64,000 bases of DNA from JACVRW01 sp963757815 (GTDB lineage Bacteria; Actinomycetota; Thermoleophilia; Solirubrobacterales; Thermoleophilaceae), in the NCBI GenBank assembly GCA_963757815.1, contig CAVWSN010000035.1, positions 124,001 to 188,000 on the forward strand. The letters are read 5' to 3'. Both the position numbers and the translations under genes were made by a program. Positions 51,002-59,694 of the stretch are shown here, piece by piece. The notes below the pieces were generated by a model. It made no database searches, was not told the origin of the DNA, and worked only from the letters and a program-made list of their open reading frames with translations. The first letter of the stretch is position 1. Each line of letters opens with the position of its first letter.

Positions 51002-52474
51002 TCAGGAATCCGGGATCGGTTCTCTACGCGTCAACACGCTAGCGGGCAGATCGGAGCGCGCCGCCGCCAAGGGGAGCGTGACGGTGAAGCGGGCCCCGCC
51101 GCCCTCCGCATCGCCAAGCTCGACCGATCCGCCGTGCGCGTCTGCGACCGCGCGCACGATCGCGAGACCCAGCCCGCTGCCGCCTCTTGGCGCCGCATCG
51201 CCGTCCCCGCGCGCAAAGCGCTCGAACACGCGTTCGCGCATCGACAGCGGCACGCCTGGGCCGCGGTCGGAGACCTCGAGCACGGCCCGGTCGGCGTCGC
51301 GGCGCACCGAGACCGTGACCGGGGTGCCCGCGGGCGTGTGGATGAACGCGTTCTCCACGAGGTTGCCGGCGAGCCGGTGGAGATCGTCGGCCACGCCGTC
51401 GACCATCACCGGCTCGGGAGCATCGATCGAAACCGGATGGTCGGCGGAGAGCGCCGTCGCTTCCGTGGCTGCCTCGCGTGCGACGGCCGCGAGGTCGATC
51501 GCAACGCGCGGCGCCTGGCGGCCGGCGTCCGCGCGCGCCAGGAGCAGCAGGTCGGCCACGAGACGGCGCATGCGGCGCGAGGAGCGCAGCGCGGACTCCG
51601 CCATCTCGCTCTGCTCCCCGTCGAGCTCGGACTCGAGCAGCTCGAGGTTGGCGAGGATGCTCGTGAGCGGCGTCCGCAGCTCGTGCGAGGCGTCCGCCAC
51701 GAACGCCCGCTGTCGTTCTAGGGTCGCCTCGGTCTCGGCGCGCGCCGCGCTCAGCTCACGCAGCATGTCCTCGAGCGTGTAGGCGAGCTCCGACACCTCG
51801 TCGTTGGCGAGCGGCTTGGGCAGCCGAACGTCGGGATCGCGCGTGCGGGCGACCTCGCGCGCGGCGCGCGTGAGCCCGGAGATCGGGCGCATCGCGCGCC
51901 GGGCCACCAGCAGCCCGCCGAGGAAGGCGAGCGCGGTGCCACCGAGCACGCCGAAGGCGAGGAAGAGGCGCACGCGGTTGACCGTGGTCTGGATGCTCGA
52001 CTCGGTCTTCGCGTACTGGACCCAGCCGATCTCGCGGGCGACCGGAAGCGGAATCGGGTCGAAGGGGCCGCGGCTCTCCACGTCCGGCACCACGATCTGG
52101 CGCGAGACGACGCGGAAGTCGCCCGCGTCCGTGGCCCCCTCTATGGGCGGGCCGAGGTCGCGCGGGCCGGTCGCGAAGAGCAAGCTGCCGTCCAGGCGGA
52201 GGACGCTGACCAGCGCGCCGCCGGCCGCGAAGCCGCGCATGAGGTCCGCGGCTGAGCTGTCGAGGCGGATATTCCCCTCGTCGTCGCGCACGATGTGGTC
52301 TCGGAGCTGGTCCTCGAGGTCGGCAGCGGTGGCGCGCAGGTCGTCCTCGAAGCCGGCGCTGATCCGGTTCTCGGCGAGCGCGCCGATCACGGTCGCGAAC
52401 AGGCTGAGGATCACGAAGGTGAGCGCCGCGGTCACGACCGCGACCTTGACCTTGATCGGCAGCCGTGTCCTCAC
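51002..52474 (-). CDS. Two-component sensor histidine kinase
   Basis: 490 residues from a GTG that overlaps the regulator's stop. TM1 near residues 8-30 (VKVAVVTAALTFVILSLFATVIGAL), extracytoplasmic domain of about 130 residues, TM2 (LFLAFGVLGGTALAFLGGLLV), HAMP (RRAMRPISGLTRAAREVA), H-box with phospho-His in FVADASHELRTPLTSIL, N-box NLVENAFIHTPAGT, G1 DRGPGVP and G2 GGSGLGLAIV. Similar in layout to MprB/TcrY-type actinobacterial kinases. The stimulus is unknown; partner is the OmpR regulator directly upstream. Confidence 0.94.
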   Translation of the reverse strand: MRTRLPIKVKVAVVTAALTFVILSLFATVIGALAENRISAGFEDDLRATAADLEDQLRDHIVRDDEGNIRLDSSAADLMRGFAAGGALVSVLRLDGSLLFATGPRDLGPPIEGATDAGDFRVVSRQIVVPDVESRGPFDPIPLPVAREIGWVQYAKTESSIQTTVNRVRLFLAFGVLGGTALAFLGGLLVARRAMRPISGLTRAAREVARTRDPDVRLPKPLANDEVSELAYTLEDMLRELSAARAETEATLERQRAFVADASHELRTPLTSILANLELLESELDGEQSEMAESALRSSRRMRRLVADLLLLARADAGRQAPRVAIDLAAVAREAATEATALSADHPVSIDAPEPVMVDGVADDLHRLAGNLVENAFIHTPAGTPVTVSVRRDADRAVLEVSDRGPGVPLSMRERVFERFARGDGDAAPRGGSGLGLAIVRAVADAHGGSVELGDAEGGGARFTVTLPLAAARSDLPASVLTRREPIPDS

Positions 52475-53154
52475 GGCTGCTCCTTGATCACGTAGCCCGC
52501 CCCGCGCATCGTGTGGAGCACGCGCGGCTCGCCGCCCTCCTCGAGCTTGCGGCGCAGGTTCGAGATGAACACGTCGACCGTGTTGGTCTCGGCGAACGGG
52601 TGATAGCCCCACACCTCGTCGAGCAGCGCCTGGCGCGACACGACGATCCGCGCGTTGCGCATGAGGTACTCGAGGAGCTCGAACTCCCGCGCCGTGAGGT
52701 CGAGCTGCCGCTCGCCGCGGAAGACCTCGCGCGTGTCGGGGTTGAGGCGCAGGTCACCGACGACCATGAAGGCGCTGCCGCGCGGCGGCCGCCGGCGCAG
52801 CAGGGCGCGCATGCGCGCGAGCAGCTCGTCGCGCTCGAACGGCTTGACGAGGTAGTCGTCAGCACCCGAGTCGAGCCCCACGACCCGGGCGTCGATCGCA
52901 TCGCGGGCGGTGAGGATGAGGATCGGCACGTCGCCGTCAGCGCGCAGCCGGCGGCACACCTCGACGCCGTCGAGCTTGGGGAGCCCGAGGTCGAGGACGA
53001 CGGCGTCCGGCTCGAACACGCCGGCCTCGTCAAGCGCCGCCTCGCCGTCGGCCGCGATCCGGACCTCGTAGCCCTCCTTGTCGAGCGAGCGGCGCAGGAC
53101 GCCGGCGATATCCAGGTCGTCCTCGACGACCAGCACTCGTGGGCGACCACTCAT
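52471..53154 (-). CDS. OmpR-family response regulator
   Basis: 227 residues. Receiver: VLVVEDDLDIAGVLRRSL with the acidic pair, phospho-acceptor Asp in VVLDLGLPKLDG, LTARDA and GADDYLVKPFE with the conserved Lys. The C-terminal winged helix has LTAREFELLEYLMRNARIVVSRQALLDEVWG and TVDVFISNLRRKLE. An alternative ATG three codons upstream is in frame; TACCAT 6-11 bases before the chosen ATG could be a -10 box of a leaderless mRNA. Shares a 107-base region with the divergent ftsK gene. Confidence 0.94.
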   Translation of the reverse strand: MSGRPRVLVVEDDLDIAGVLRRSLDKEGYEVRIAADGEAALDEAGVFEPDAVVLDLGLPKLDGVEVCRRLRADGDVPILILTARDAIDARVVGLDSGADDYLVKPFERDELLARMRALLRRRPPRGSAFMVVGDLRLNPDTREVFRGERQLDLTAREFELLEYLMRNARIVVSRQALLDEVWGYHPFAETNTVDVFISNLRRKLEEGGEPRVLHTMRGAGYVIKEQP

Positions 53155-53261
53155 CAGGTTCATGGTAGGGAGCGGGCGTCCGAGCGCGCCAGGCTTCGGG
53201 CGCGGACGCCGGGCGCCCTGATCCGGGAGGGAGCGCGGCGCCGCCGTCGAAGCTCCCCTGG

Positions 53262-55657
53262 ATGGCTGCATCCCGCCGCCGCAAGCGCCGCCGTTCGCGC
53301 GGTTTCCTGTCGAGCTTCGAACTGCCCCGGCTCGAGCAGCGCCACTATGACCTGATCGGGCTCGGCCTCGTCGCGTTGGCGGCCTTCTTCGGCTGCATCT
53401 TCTACCTGGGCTGGGCGGGAGGCGAGGTGGGCGAGGCGCTGACGGACGCGCTGCTGTTCCTGCTCGGGGTGGTCGCCTACGCCGCTCCCGGTCGCGCTGC
53501 TGGCGGCCGGCGGGCTCCTGATCATGCGCCCGGCGCTGCCCAGCCTGCATCCGGTCAAGGCGGGCGCCCTCTGCCTGGCCGCCGGGCTCACGCTCGGGTT
53601 CGCGGCCGGGTCGCTGGGCCTCGGGCCGGGGGACACGCCGCGCGACGGCTTCCTGGACGCCGCATACCTCGAGCGCCACGGCGGGCTGGCCGGCGAGTCG
53701 CTCTTCTGGGCGTCGAGCAAGCTGTTCTCCGAGGCCGGCTCGCACATCCTGTTCGTGTTCCTGCTGCTTGCCGGCCTGCTGCTCCTGACGGGCGCCTCGA
53801 TCGCCGGGCTCGCGAGCCGCACACGCGTGGTCGCGGCGGGGACCGGCGAGCGCATGCGCCGGACCGCGCACACGCTCAACCTGCCCACCGAGCCGCTGCC
53901 AAGGCTCGTCGACCACCTTCCTCCCGACCCCGAGCGGATGGAGCCGCCCGAGCCCGAGAACCGGGAGCCCGTAGTGCGCGCGACCCACGTGGAGGCGCCG
54001 GCCCTCGACGCCGCGACCCGGCAGCACGAGCTGTTCCCGGACGAGGAGGAGGATCAGGAACCGCTCGCGGAGGATGAGGTGCCGCCGCTCCCAGAGCCCG
54101 CCGAGCACGTGGTCGAGGCCGCCGAGACCCACGGCGGAGCAGCTCACCCCCATGGGCAACCGCCGCTCGCCGGTCACCGAGTCGGACGACCTCGACTACC
54201 GGATGCCGAAGCCGGCGTTCCTCAAGCGCTCGAACGGGCCCCAGCGACTCGACACGAAGGGAATCGAGCGCACGGGAGCGCAGCTGACGGAGGCACTCGG
54301 CCACTTCAGCGTGGACGCGCGCGTGATCGGGACGGTCAGCGGCCCGCACGTGACGCGCTACGAGCTGCGGCTGGCGCCCGGGATCAAGATGTCCAAGGTC
54401 GCCCAGCTGAAGGACGACATCGCCTATGCGCTCGCCGCCGAGCAGGTGCGCATCCTGGCGCCGATTCCCGGCAAGACGGCGGTGGGGGTGGAGGTGCCGA
54501 ACCGGGTGCGCAAGATGGTGCACCTGGGCGACGTCTTCCAGGAAGCGCCGCAGGGCTGGTCCCCACTGTCGGTGTGGCTCGGCAAGGACATCGCCGGCAA
54601 GGCGATCGGCACCGACCTCGCCAAGCAGCCGCACATCCTGATCGCCGGCACCACCGGGTCGGGAAAGTCGGGCTGCGTGAACGCGATGCTTTCGAGCGTG
54701 CTGCTGCGCTCGTCGCCGAACGACGTTCGGATGGTGCTCGTCGACCCCAAGCGGGTCGAGCTGAACCACTACGAGGGGATCCCGCACCTGCTCACGCCGG
54801 TGGTGACGAGCCCGCGGCTCGCCGCCAACGTGCTCGGCAACCTGATCAAGGAGATGGAGGAGCGCTACGGCGTGATGAGCCGCTCCAAGACGCGCAACCT
54901 CGTCGAGCTCAACCGCGTGCGCGTGAGGGAGGGCGAGGCGCCGCTTCCCTACATCCTGTGCGTGATCGACGAGCTCGCCGACCTGATGATGGTGGCGCCG
55001 GCCGACGTCGAGGACTCGATCATCCGGCTCGCGCAGAAGTCGCGCGCCGTAGGCATCCATCTCGTGCTCGCCACCCAGCGCCCGAGCGCGGACGTGATCA
55101 CGGGCATGATCAAGGCGAACGTCCCGGCCCGGATCGCATTCGCGGTCTCCTCCCAGACGGACTCGCGCGTGATCCTCGACCAGAACGGCGCCGAGTCGCT
55201 TCTGGGACAGGGCGACATGCTGTTCCGGCCGTCCGGCGAGTCGCGCTCGGCGCGCATCCAGGGCGCCTTCATCGCCGAGGAGGAGATCGAGAAGCTCACC
55301 GACCACTGGCGCCGCCAGGGTGAGCCGGAGCTCCAGGAGGAGCTGCTCGAGGCCGTCGAGCCCGAGGAGGACGAGGGCGCCCCCGAGGGCGACTTCGATC
55401 CCGACCAGGACGAGCTGCTGGGCGACGCCATCGCGACCGTCGTCCAGTTGGGCAGCGCCTCGACGTCGATGCTGCAGCGGCGCCTGCGGGTCGGCTACAC
55501 GCGTGCCGGACGGCTGATCGACATGATGGAGCGCCGCGGCGTGATCTCGGGCTACGAGGGCTCGAAGGCGCGCCAGGTGCTGATCACCGAGGCCGACCTG
55601 CCCAGGGTGCTCGAGAATCTCGGCGAGGCCGCCGTCGGGGCCCCCACCGAGGACTAA
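53262..55657 (+). CDS. ftsK: DNA translocase FtsK/SpoIIIE, two frameshifts
   Basis: About 797 residues after correction. Basic N-terminus, four membrane helices (LIGLGLVALAAFFGCIFYLGW, ALLFLLGVVAYAAPV..., LCLAAGLTLGFAAG, ILFVFLLLAGLLLLTGASIA), Pro/Glu linker, RecA-like motor with Walker A AGTTGSGKSGC, DPKRVELNHYEGIPHLLTPVVT, Walker B ILCVIDELADLM, LATQRPSADVITG, and the winged gamma domain that reads KOPS (VQLGSASTSMLQRRLRVGYTRAGRLID). Pumps DNA through the septum. Extra bases near 53488 and 54134 split it in three frames; both corrections restore family sequence. Confidence 0.94.
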
Positions 55658-55696
55658 CGCCTCGGCCCAGGGGCGATCCATCACACTACGCGCCTC

Positions 55697-56446
55697 ATGG
55701 CGACCATCGGCGACACGTTGCGCGAGGCGCGGATGCGGCAGCGCCTCGACATCGCCGACGTCGAGGCACGCACGAAGATCAGGGCAAAGTACCTGCGCGC
55801 GCTCGAAAACGAGGAGTTCGGGATGCTCCCCGGGCCCACTTTCGTCAAGACCTTCCTGCGCACGTACGCGGAGGCGCTCGGGCTCGATCCCCACCTGCTC
55901 CTGGAGGAGTATCGGGCCAACTACGAGTCGGGCGACGAGGTCGAGCACATCCAGTCGCTGGGGCCGCCGGGGCTCGCTCGCGACCGGCGCCGGCGGGGGC
56001 CGCGGCCGGGCCCGGGCTCGCTGCTCCTGCTGATCCTGGTGGCCGTGGTGGCGGCGCTGGTCGGCATCGGCCTGCTCTCGAGCGACGACGAGGGCAGCGG
56101 GGGAGAGGCGGCCGAGACGACGCCCCAGACCGAGACGACGCCGCGCCGCGACCAGCGCCCCGAGCGGCGCCGGCCGAGGCGGGTGGTGCTCAGGATCGCC
56201 CCGATCACGCCGACGTACGTGTGTGTCGACCGCGGTGCGGGCACGCCCGTGCTCTTCGAGAACACGATCGACGCGCCACAGACGTTCCGCGGCAAGTTGC
56301 TGCGCGTGAACCTCGGCAAGACGGACGTGCAGATCCGGAAGAACGGCCGGCCGGTGCCGGTCGCGACGGGGCCGAACCCGGTCGGGTTCGAGTTCACCGT
56401 CCGCGGCCGGCGGCCGCTGCCGCTCGGCGAGCGGCCCTGCGCGTGA
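55697..56446 (+). CDS. RodZ-like HTH membrane protein
   Basis: 249 residues. N-terminal HTH_25 domain (IGDTLREARMRQRLDIADVEARTKIRAKYLRALENEEF, LPGPTFVKTFLRTYAEALGLDPHLLLEEY), a basic juxtamembrane stretch, one TM helix (GSLLLLILVAVVAALVGIGLL), a Thr/Glu/Arg linker and a beta-rich outer domain (DUF4115-like) ending GRRPLPLGERPCA. RodZ links MreB to the cell-wall machinery in rods; actinobacterial homologues next to ftsK may act in the envelope or division. Stop overlaps the cinA GTG. Confidence 0.88.
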   Translation: MATIGDTLREARMRQRLDIADVEARTKIRAKYLRALENEEFGMLPGPTFVKTFLRTYAEALGLDPHLLLEEYRANYESGDEVEHIQSLGPPGLARDRRRRGPRPGPGSLLLLILVAVVAALVGIGLLSSDDEGSGGEAAETTPQTETTPRRDQRPERRRPRRVVLRIAPITPTYVCVDRGAGTPVLFENTIDAPQTFRGKLLRVNLGKTDVQIRKNGRPVPVATGPNPVGFEFTVRGRRPLPLGERPCA

Positions 56447-57720
56447 GCGCCCGGGCCGGCATAGTCGTCACCGGCACCGAGGTGCTCAGCGGGCGGGTCC
56501 GGGACCGCAACGGCCCGTGGCTGTCAGACCGTCTGCTCGAGCTCGGCGTTGAGCTCGCGCACATCACGATCTGCGGCGACCGCCCGCAGGACATCGAGGC
56601 TCAGCTGCGCTTCCTCGCCGGCCAGGGAGTCGACCTGATCCTCACGAGCGGCGGCCTCGGCCCGACCGCCGACGACATGACCGTCGAGGTGGTGGCCCGC
56701 TTCAGCGGCCGCCCGCTGGTGCTCGACGAGCGGCTCGAGCAACGCATCCACGAGATCCTCGTGCCGCTCATGAAGCGGTTTCGGCACTGGGATCCGGAGG
56801 CGATGAGGGCCGCCAACCGCAAGCAGGCACTGATCCCCGAGGGCGCGACGGTGATCGACCCGGTCGGAACGGCGCCGGGCGTGATCGTCCCGGGGGAGCC
56901 GACCGTCGTGGTGCTGCCGGGGCCGCCGCGCGAGCTGCAGCCGATGTGGGCGGTGGCCGTGGAGAGCGAGCCCGTTCAGGCCGCGATCGCGGGACGGACC
57001 TCCTACGACCAGGCCATGGTGCGCATGTTCGGGCTGCCGGAGTCCGCCCTGGCCGAGACGCTGCGCGACGCGGAGCGCCAGGTCGCCGGTTTCGAGCGGC
57101 TCGAGATCACGACCTGCCTCCGGCGCGGGGAGATCGAGATGGTCACGCGCTATGAGCCGGACGCCGCGGACGCATATGGGGAGCTGCTCGGGCTGCTGCG
57201 CGAGCGCCATGCGCGCGAGATCTTCTCGGAGGACGGCTCGCGGGTGGACGACCAGCTGGCGACGCTGCTGGCGGGCCGGCGCGTGGCGACCGCAGAGTCG
57301 TGCACGGCCGGGCTGCTCGCGGCGCGGCTCACCGACCGGCCGGGATCGTCCGCGTACGTGGCCGGCGGGGTTGTGGCATACGCGAACGAGGCCAAGACGG
57401 ACCTGCTCGGCGTGGACCCAGCGCTGATCGAGGCGCACGGGGCGGTGTCCGAGGAGGTTGCGGAGGCGATGGCCGCCGGGGCGCTGGAGCGCTTCGAGTC
57501 CGACACGGCGATTGCGATCACGGGGATCGCCGGCCCGGACGGGGGCAGCGAGGAGAAACCGGTGGGGACGGTGGTCTGGAGCGTCAGGCTCGGCTCGGGC
57601 GAGAGCCTGACCCGGCGCGCCGTCCTGCCGGGCGACCGAGCCGACATCCGTGACCGCGCCACCACCGTGGGCATGCATCTGCTGAGGCGCGCGTTGACGG
57701 GCGCGGACGGGATCCCGTGA
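56443..57720 (+). CDS. cinA: CinA, competence/damage-inducible protein (NMN amidase)
   Basis: 425 residues. The N-terminal molybdopterin-binding-like domain (GIVVTGTEVLSGRVRDRNGPWLSDRL, LILTSGGLGPTADDMTVE, PGPPRELQPM), also an ADP-ribose pyrophosphatase in some bacteria, precedes the C-terminal amidase (VATAESCTAGLLAARLTDRPGSSAYVAGGVVAYANEAK, AITGIAGPDGGSEEKPVGTV) that recycles nicotinamide mononucleotide. Lies upstream of recA as in many Gram-positives. GTGA overlaps at both ends. Confidence 0.95.
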   Translation: MSARAGIVVTGTEVLSGRVRDRNGPWLSDRLLELGVELAHITICGDRPQDIEAQLRFLAGQGVDLILTSGGLGPTADDMTVEVVARFSGRPLVLDERLEQRIHEILVPLMKRFRHWDPEAMRAANRKQALIPEGATVIDPVGTAPGVIVPGEPTVVVLPGPPRELQPMWAVAVESEPVQAAIAGRTSYDQAMVRMFGLPESALAETLRDAERQVAGFERLEITTCLRRGEIEMVTRYEPDAADAYGELLGLLRERHAREIFSEDGSRVDDQLATLLAGRRVATAESCTAGLLAARLTDRPGSSAYVAGGVVAYANEAKTDLLGVDPALIEAHGAVSEEVAEAMAAGALERFESDTAIAITGIAGPDGGSEEKPVGTVVWSVRLGSGESLTRRAVLPGDRADIRDRATTVGMHLLRRALTGADGIP

Positions 57721-58286
57721 GCGGTCCGCGGGCGCGCATGTTCGTGGCGCTCGACCTTCCCGCTGAGGCGCGTAGAGAGCTCTCCGAGTGGCGCGACGTC
57801 CTGATCGACGGGCGCCGCGACCTGCGCCCGGTGCGGGCCGAGGCGCTCCACGTGACGCTCGTCTTCCTCGGCTGGCAGGACGAGTCGGCGGCGGAGGACA
57901 TCGCGCGGGCGGCCTTCGACGCCCGCCCCGCCGCCACCGCGCCGCTCCTGACGCCCGCCGCGGTGCGGCCGCTCCCACCGCGGGACCCACGGCTCTTCGC
58001 GCTCGATCTGGACGACGAGGGAGGCCGCGCGGGCGCGCTGCAGGACGCGGTGTCCGGCGCGCTCGAGGCCGGGCGCTGGTACCGGCCGGAGAAGCGCCCC
58101 TTCTGGCCGCACATCACGCTCGCGCGCGTCAAGCGGGGTGAGCGGCGTGTGCCGCCGCTGCCGGACGACGCGCCCCCCACGAGGACGTTCCCGGGAGAAA
58201 CACTCACCCTCTACCGCTCGACGCTGCGCCCGCAGGGCGCGCTCTACGAGCCGCTCGCGCGCACTCCGGCCGGCAATCAGGCGTGA
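57717..58286 (+). CDS. thpR: RNA 2',3'-cyclic phosphodiesterase (2H family)
   Basis: 189 residues with both catalytic H-x-T motifs, HVTLVFLGW and HITLARVK, in two pseudo-symmetric lobes. ThpR opens 2',3'-cyclic phosphates on RNA ends; the in vivo role is not settled. GTG start overlaps the cinA TGA. The cinA-thpR-recA order is standard in actinobacteria, but here two damaged genes and a methyltransferase lie between thpR and recA. Confidence 0.92.
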   Translation: MSGPRARMFVALDLPAEARRELSEWRDVLIDGRRDLRPVRAEALHVTLVFLGWQDESAAEDIARAAFDARPAATAPLLTPAAVRPLPPRDPRLFALDLDDEGGRAGALQDAVSGALEAGRWYRPEKRPFWPHITLARVKRGERRVPPLPDDAPPTRTFPGETLTLYRSTLRPQGALYEPLARTPAGNQA

Positions 58287-58329
58287 GTGCCGCTGACCGG
58301 ACCGGAGTCCACATGTGCGACCGCCTCGA

Positions 58330-58572
58330 ATGAAGCCGCTCGAGGCGGCGGTGTCGCTCGCCCGCTCGCACGGGCTCGCGGTCGACGAGCCCCTCGTGCT
58401 GCGCGACCTGAGCAATCTGCTCGTCCACCTGCGGCCGTCGCCGGTCGTCGGACGGGTCGCGACGACCACGGCCGCCGCGCGCGGGGGAGGCCTCGACTGG
58501 CTCGCACGCGAGGTCGACGTCGCCGGCTTTCTCGGCTCGCCGAGGGCAGCGTCGGCCGGATCGCGGCCGTAG
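58330..58572 (+). pseudogene. 5' fragment of an aminoglycoside-phosphotransferase-family gene
   Basis: 80 residues. ALSLARSHGL-like start (AAVSLARSHGLAVDEPLVLRDLSNLLVHLRPSPVVGRVATTT) and LAREVDVAGFL match the N-terminal lobe of APH/choline-kinase-like enzymes. About residue 68 the similarity ends and the frame stops shortly after; the whole catalytic lobe (H-G-D-x-x-x-x-N) is missing. It abuts a likewise truncated gene on the opposite strand, with the junction at roughly 58535-58615. Confidence 0.65.
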
Positions 58573-58599
58573 GCGGCGAGCGCAGCGGCCCCGGGCTGG

Positions 58600-58949
58600 T
58601 CACTCCGTCGAGCGTGGCGGTGACGCGCGGGTTCGCCTTCAGGTTGTGGTACCAGGCCGGATGGTGCCGCTGGCCGTAGTTGGACGCGATCACGACCAGG
58701 AGCGTCACCGTCCGGGATCGCCACGAGCGGCAGCGTGCGGGGCATGCCGCTGCGCCTGCCGGTCGTGGTGAGGAACACGATCGGCATGCCCGTGATCCAC
58801 GAGACGAAGGTCGCACGCCCCCGCGTAAGGCGGAAGGTGAAGCGGTCGAGATGGTGCAGGGTGTGGACGTAGAACTGCCGCACCCCGGGCCACGCGCCCG
58901 ACCGGCGCACGAGTCGGTGGAGCGGGTTCGCTTGCTGGTAGCCGTACAC
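58600..58949 (-). pseudogene. 5' fragment of an F420/deazaflavin-dependent nitroreductase-family gene, frameshifted
   Basis: Starts at GTG (YGYQQANPLHRLVRRSGA) and shows the DDN-family core: HHLDRFTFRLTRGRATFVSW, IVFLTTTGRRSGMPRTLPLVAIPDG, then, after one extra base near 58706, LLVVIASNYGQRHHPAWYHNLKANPRVTATLDG. These split-barrel proteins bind F420 or act on quinones and nitro compounds. After ATLDG the family sequence disappears and about 40 C-terminal residues are missing. It ends where the phosphotransferase fragment ends. Confidence 0.7.
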
Positions 58950-58966
58950 GTGCGCTGATTCTCCGC

Positions 58967-59602
58967 CTATCGCGCGCCGTCGTCCTTCACGAACGACGAG
59001 AACCGGCCCAGGAACCTGCCGGTGCTCCGCTCGAAGCGCAGCCCCGCCTCCTCCGCTCGCCGGCGCAGAGCCCCCGGGCTGACCCAGTGCGGATCGCCGA
59101 ACAGCTCTCCCACCACCAGCCGCCCACCGGGCTTCAGCACGCGTCGCAGCTCGGTCAACGCCGTCGTCTGGTCCGGGATCTCGCCGAGGACCGTAACGAG
59201 GATGGCCTTGTCGAAGCTGTGGTCGGGATAGGGCAGGGAGCGCGCGTCACCTCGCGACGGGTGGATGTTCTCGAACCCGTCGGCCCGGGCTCGGCGCATG
59301 GTGTGGTCGAGCATCTCCTGCTGCAGGTCGAAGATGTCGAGTCGCCCGGCCGGAGCGATCCAGCCGGCCACTGGGAGGGTGTAGTAGCCGGTGCCCGGGC
59401 CCACCTCGAGAACCCGCTCGCCGGGCTGCGGGTCGAGCGCCTCGCGTAGCCGTTCGCGCGTGATGAACGGGTGCGGAGCCTCGACCCAGAAGCGCTGGCT
59501 GTACGGGCAGGCGGACGGGTTCCGGCGCCACCAGAGCGCCGCCGCGCCGACCGCGGCGAGGGATCCGAGCGCGGCCAGGCGAGCTGCTCGAGAGGCGCCC
59601 AT
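58967..59602 (-). CDS. SAM-dependent class I methyltransferase with N-terminal membrane segment
   Basis: 211 residues. A short hydrophobic N-terminus (ARLAALGSLAAVGAAALWWRR) suggests membrane attachment. Motif I is VLEVGPGTGYYTLPVA, motif II region GRLDIFDLQQEMLDHTMRR, motif III-IV SFDKAILVTVLGEIPDQ, then RVLKPGGRLVVGELFGDPHWVS, the UbiE/Methyltransf_11 pattern. The acceptor is unknown. Its start is 30 bases from an SOS-box-like site, and it is divergent from recA with 92 bases between start codons. Confidence 0.87.
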   Translation of the reverse strand: MGASRAARLAALGSLAAVGAAALWWRRNPSACPYSQRFWVEAPHPFITRERLREALDPQPGERVLEVGPGTGYYTLPVAGWIAPAGRLDIFDLQQEMLDHTMRRARADGFENIHPSRGDARSLPYPDHSFDKAILVTVLGEIPDQTTALTELRRVLKPGGRLVVGELFGDPHWVSPGALRRRAEEAGLRFERSTGRFLGRFSSFVKDDGAR

Positions 59603-59632
59603 CGAAGCGGGCAGTATCGCGGGCCGCGGGGG

Positions 59633-59646
59633 CGAACGTCTGTCCG
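59633..59646 (+). promoter_or_regulatory. LexA (SOS) box-like site before recA
   Basis: CGAAC-GTCT-GTCCG differs by one base from the Gram-positive/mycobacterial consensus CGAAC-N4-GTTCG. It overlaps the -35 position for a TACGTT -10-like box at 59657-59662, and lies 49 bases before the recA ATG. Good position for LexA repression. Confidence 0.65.
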
Positions 59647-59694
59647 ATCCGACTCCTACGTTGTGGACCTCAAGAGCTTCGAGGAGAACACAGC

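Noticed and set aside
53175..53210. GGCGTCCG/CGGACGCC inverted repeat between the response regulator and ftsK as an operator
   Set aside because: Only 8-base GC-only arms with a 20-base spacer; not distinguishable from background.
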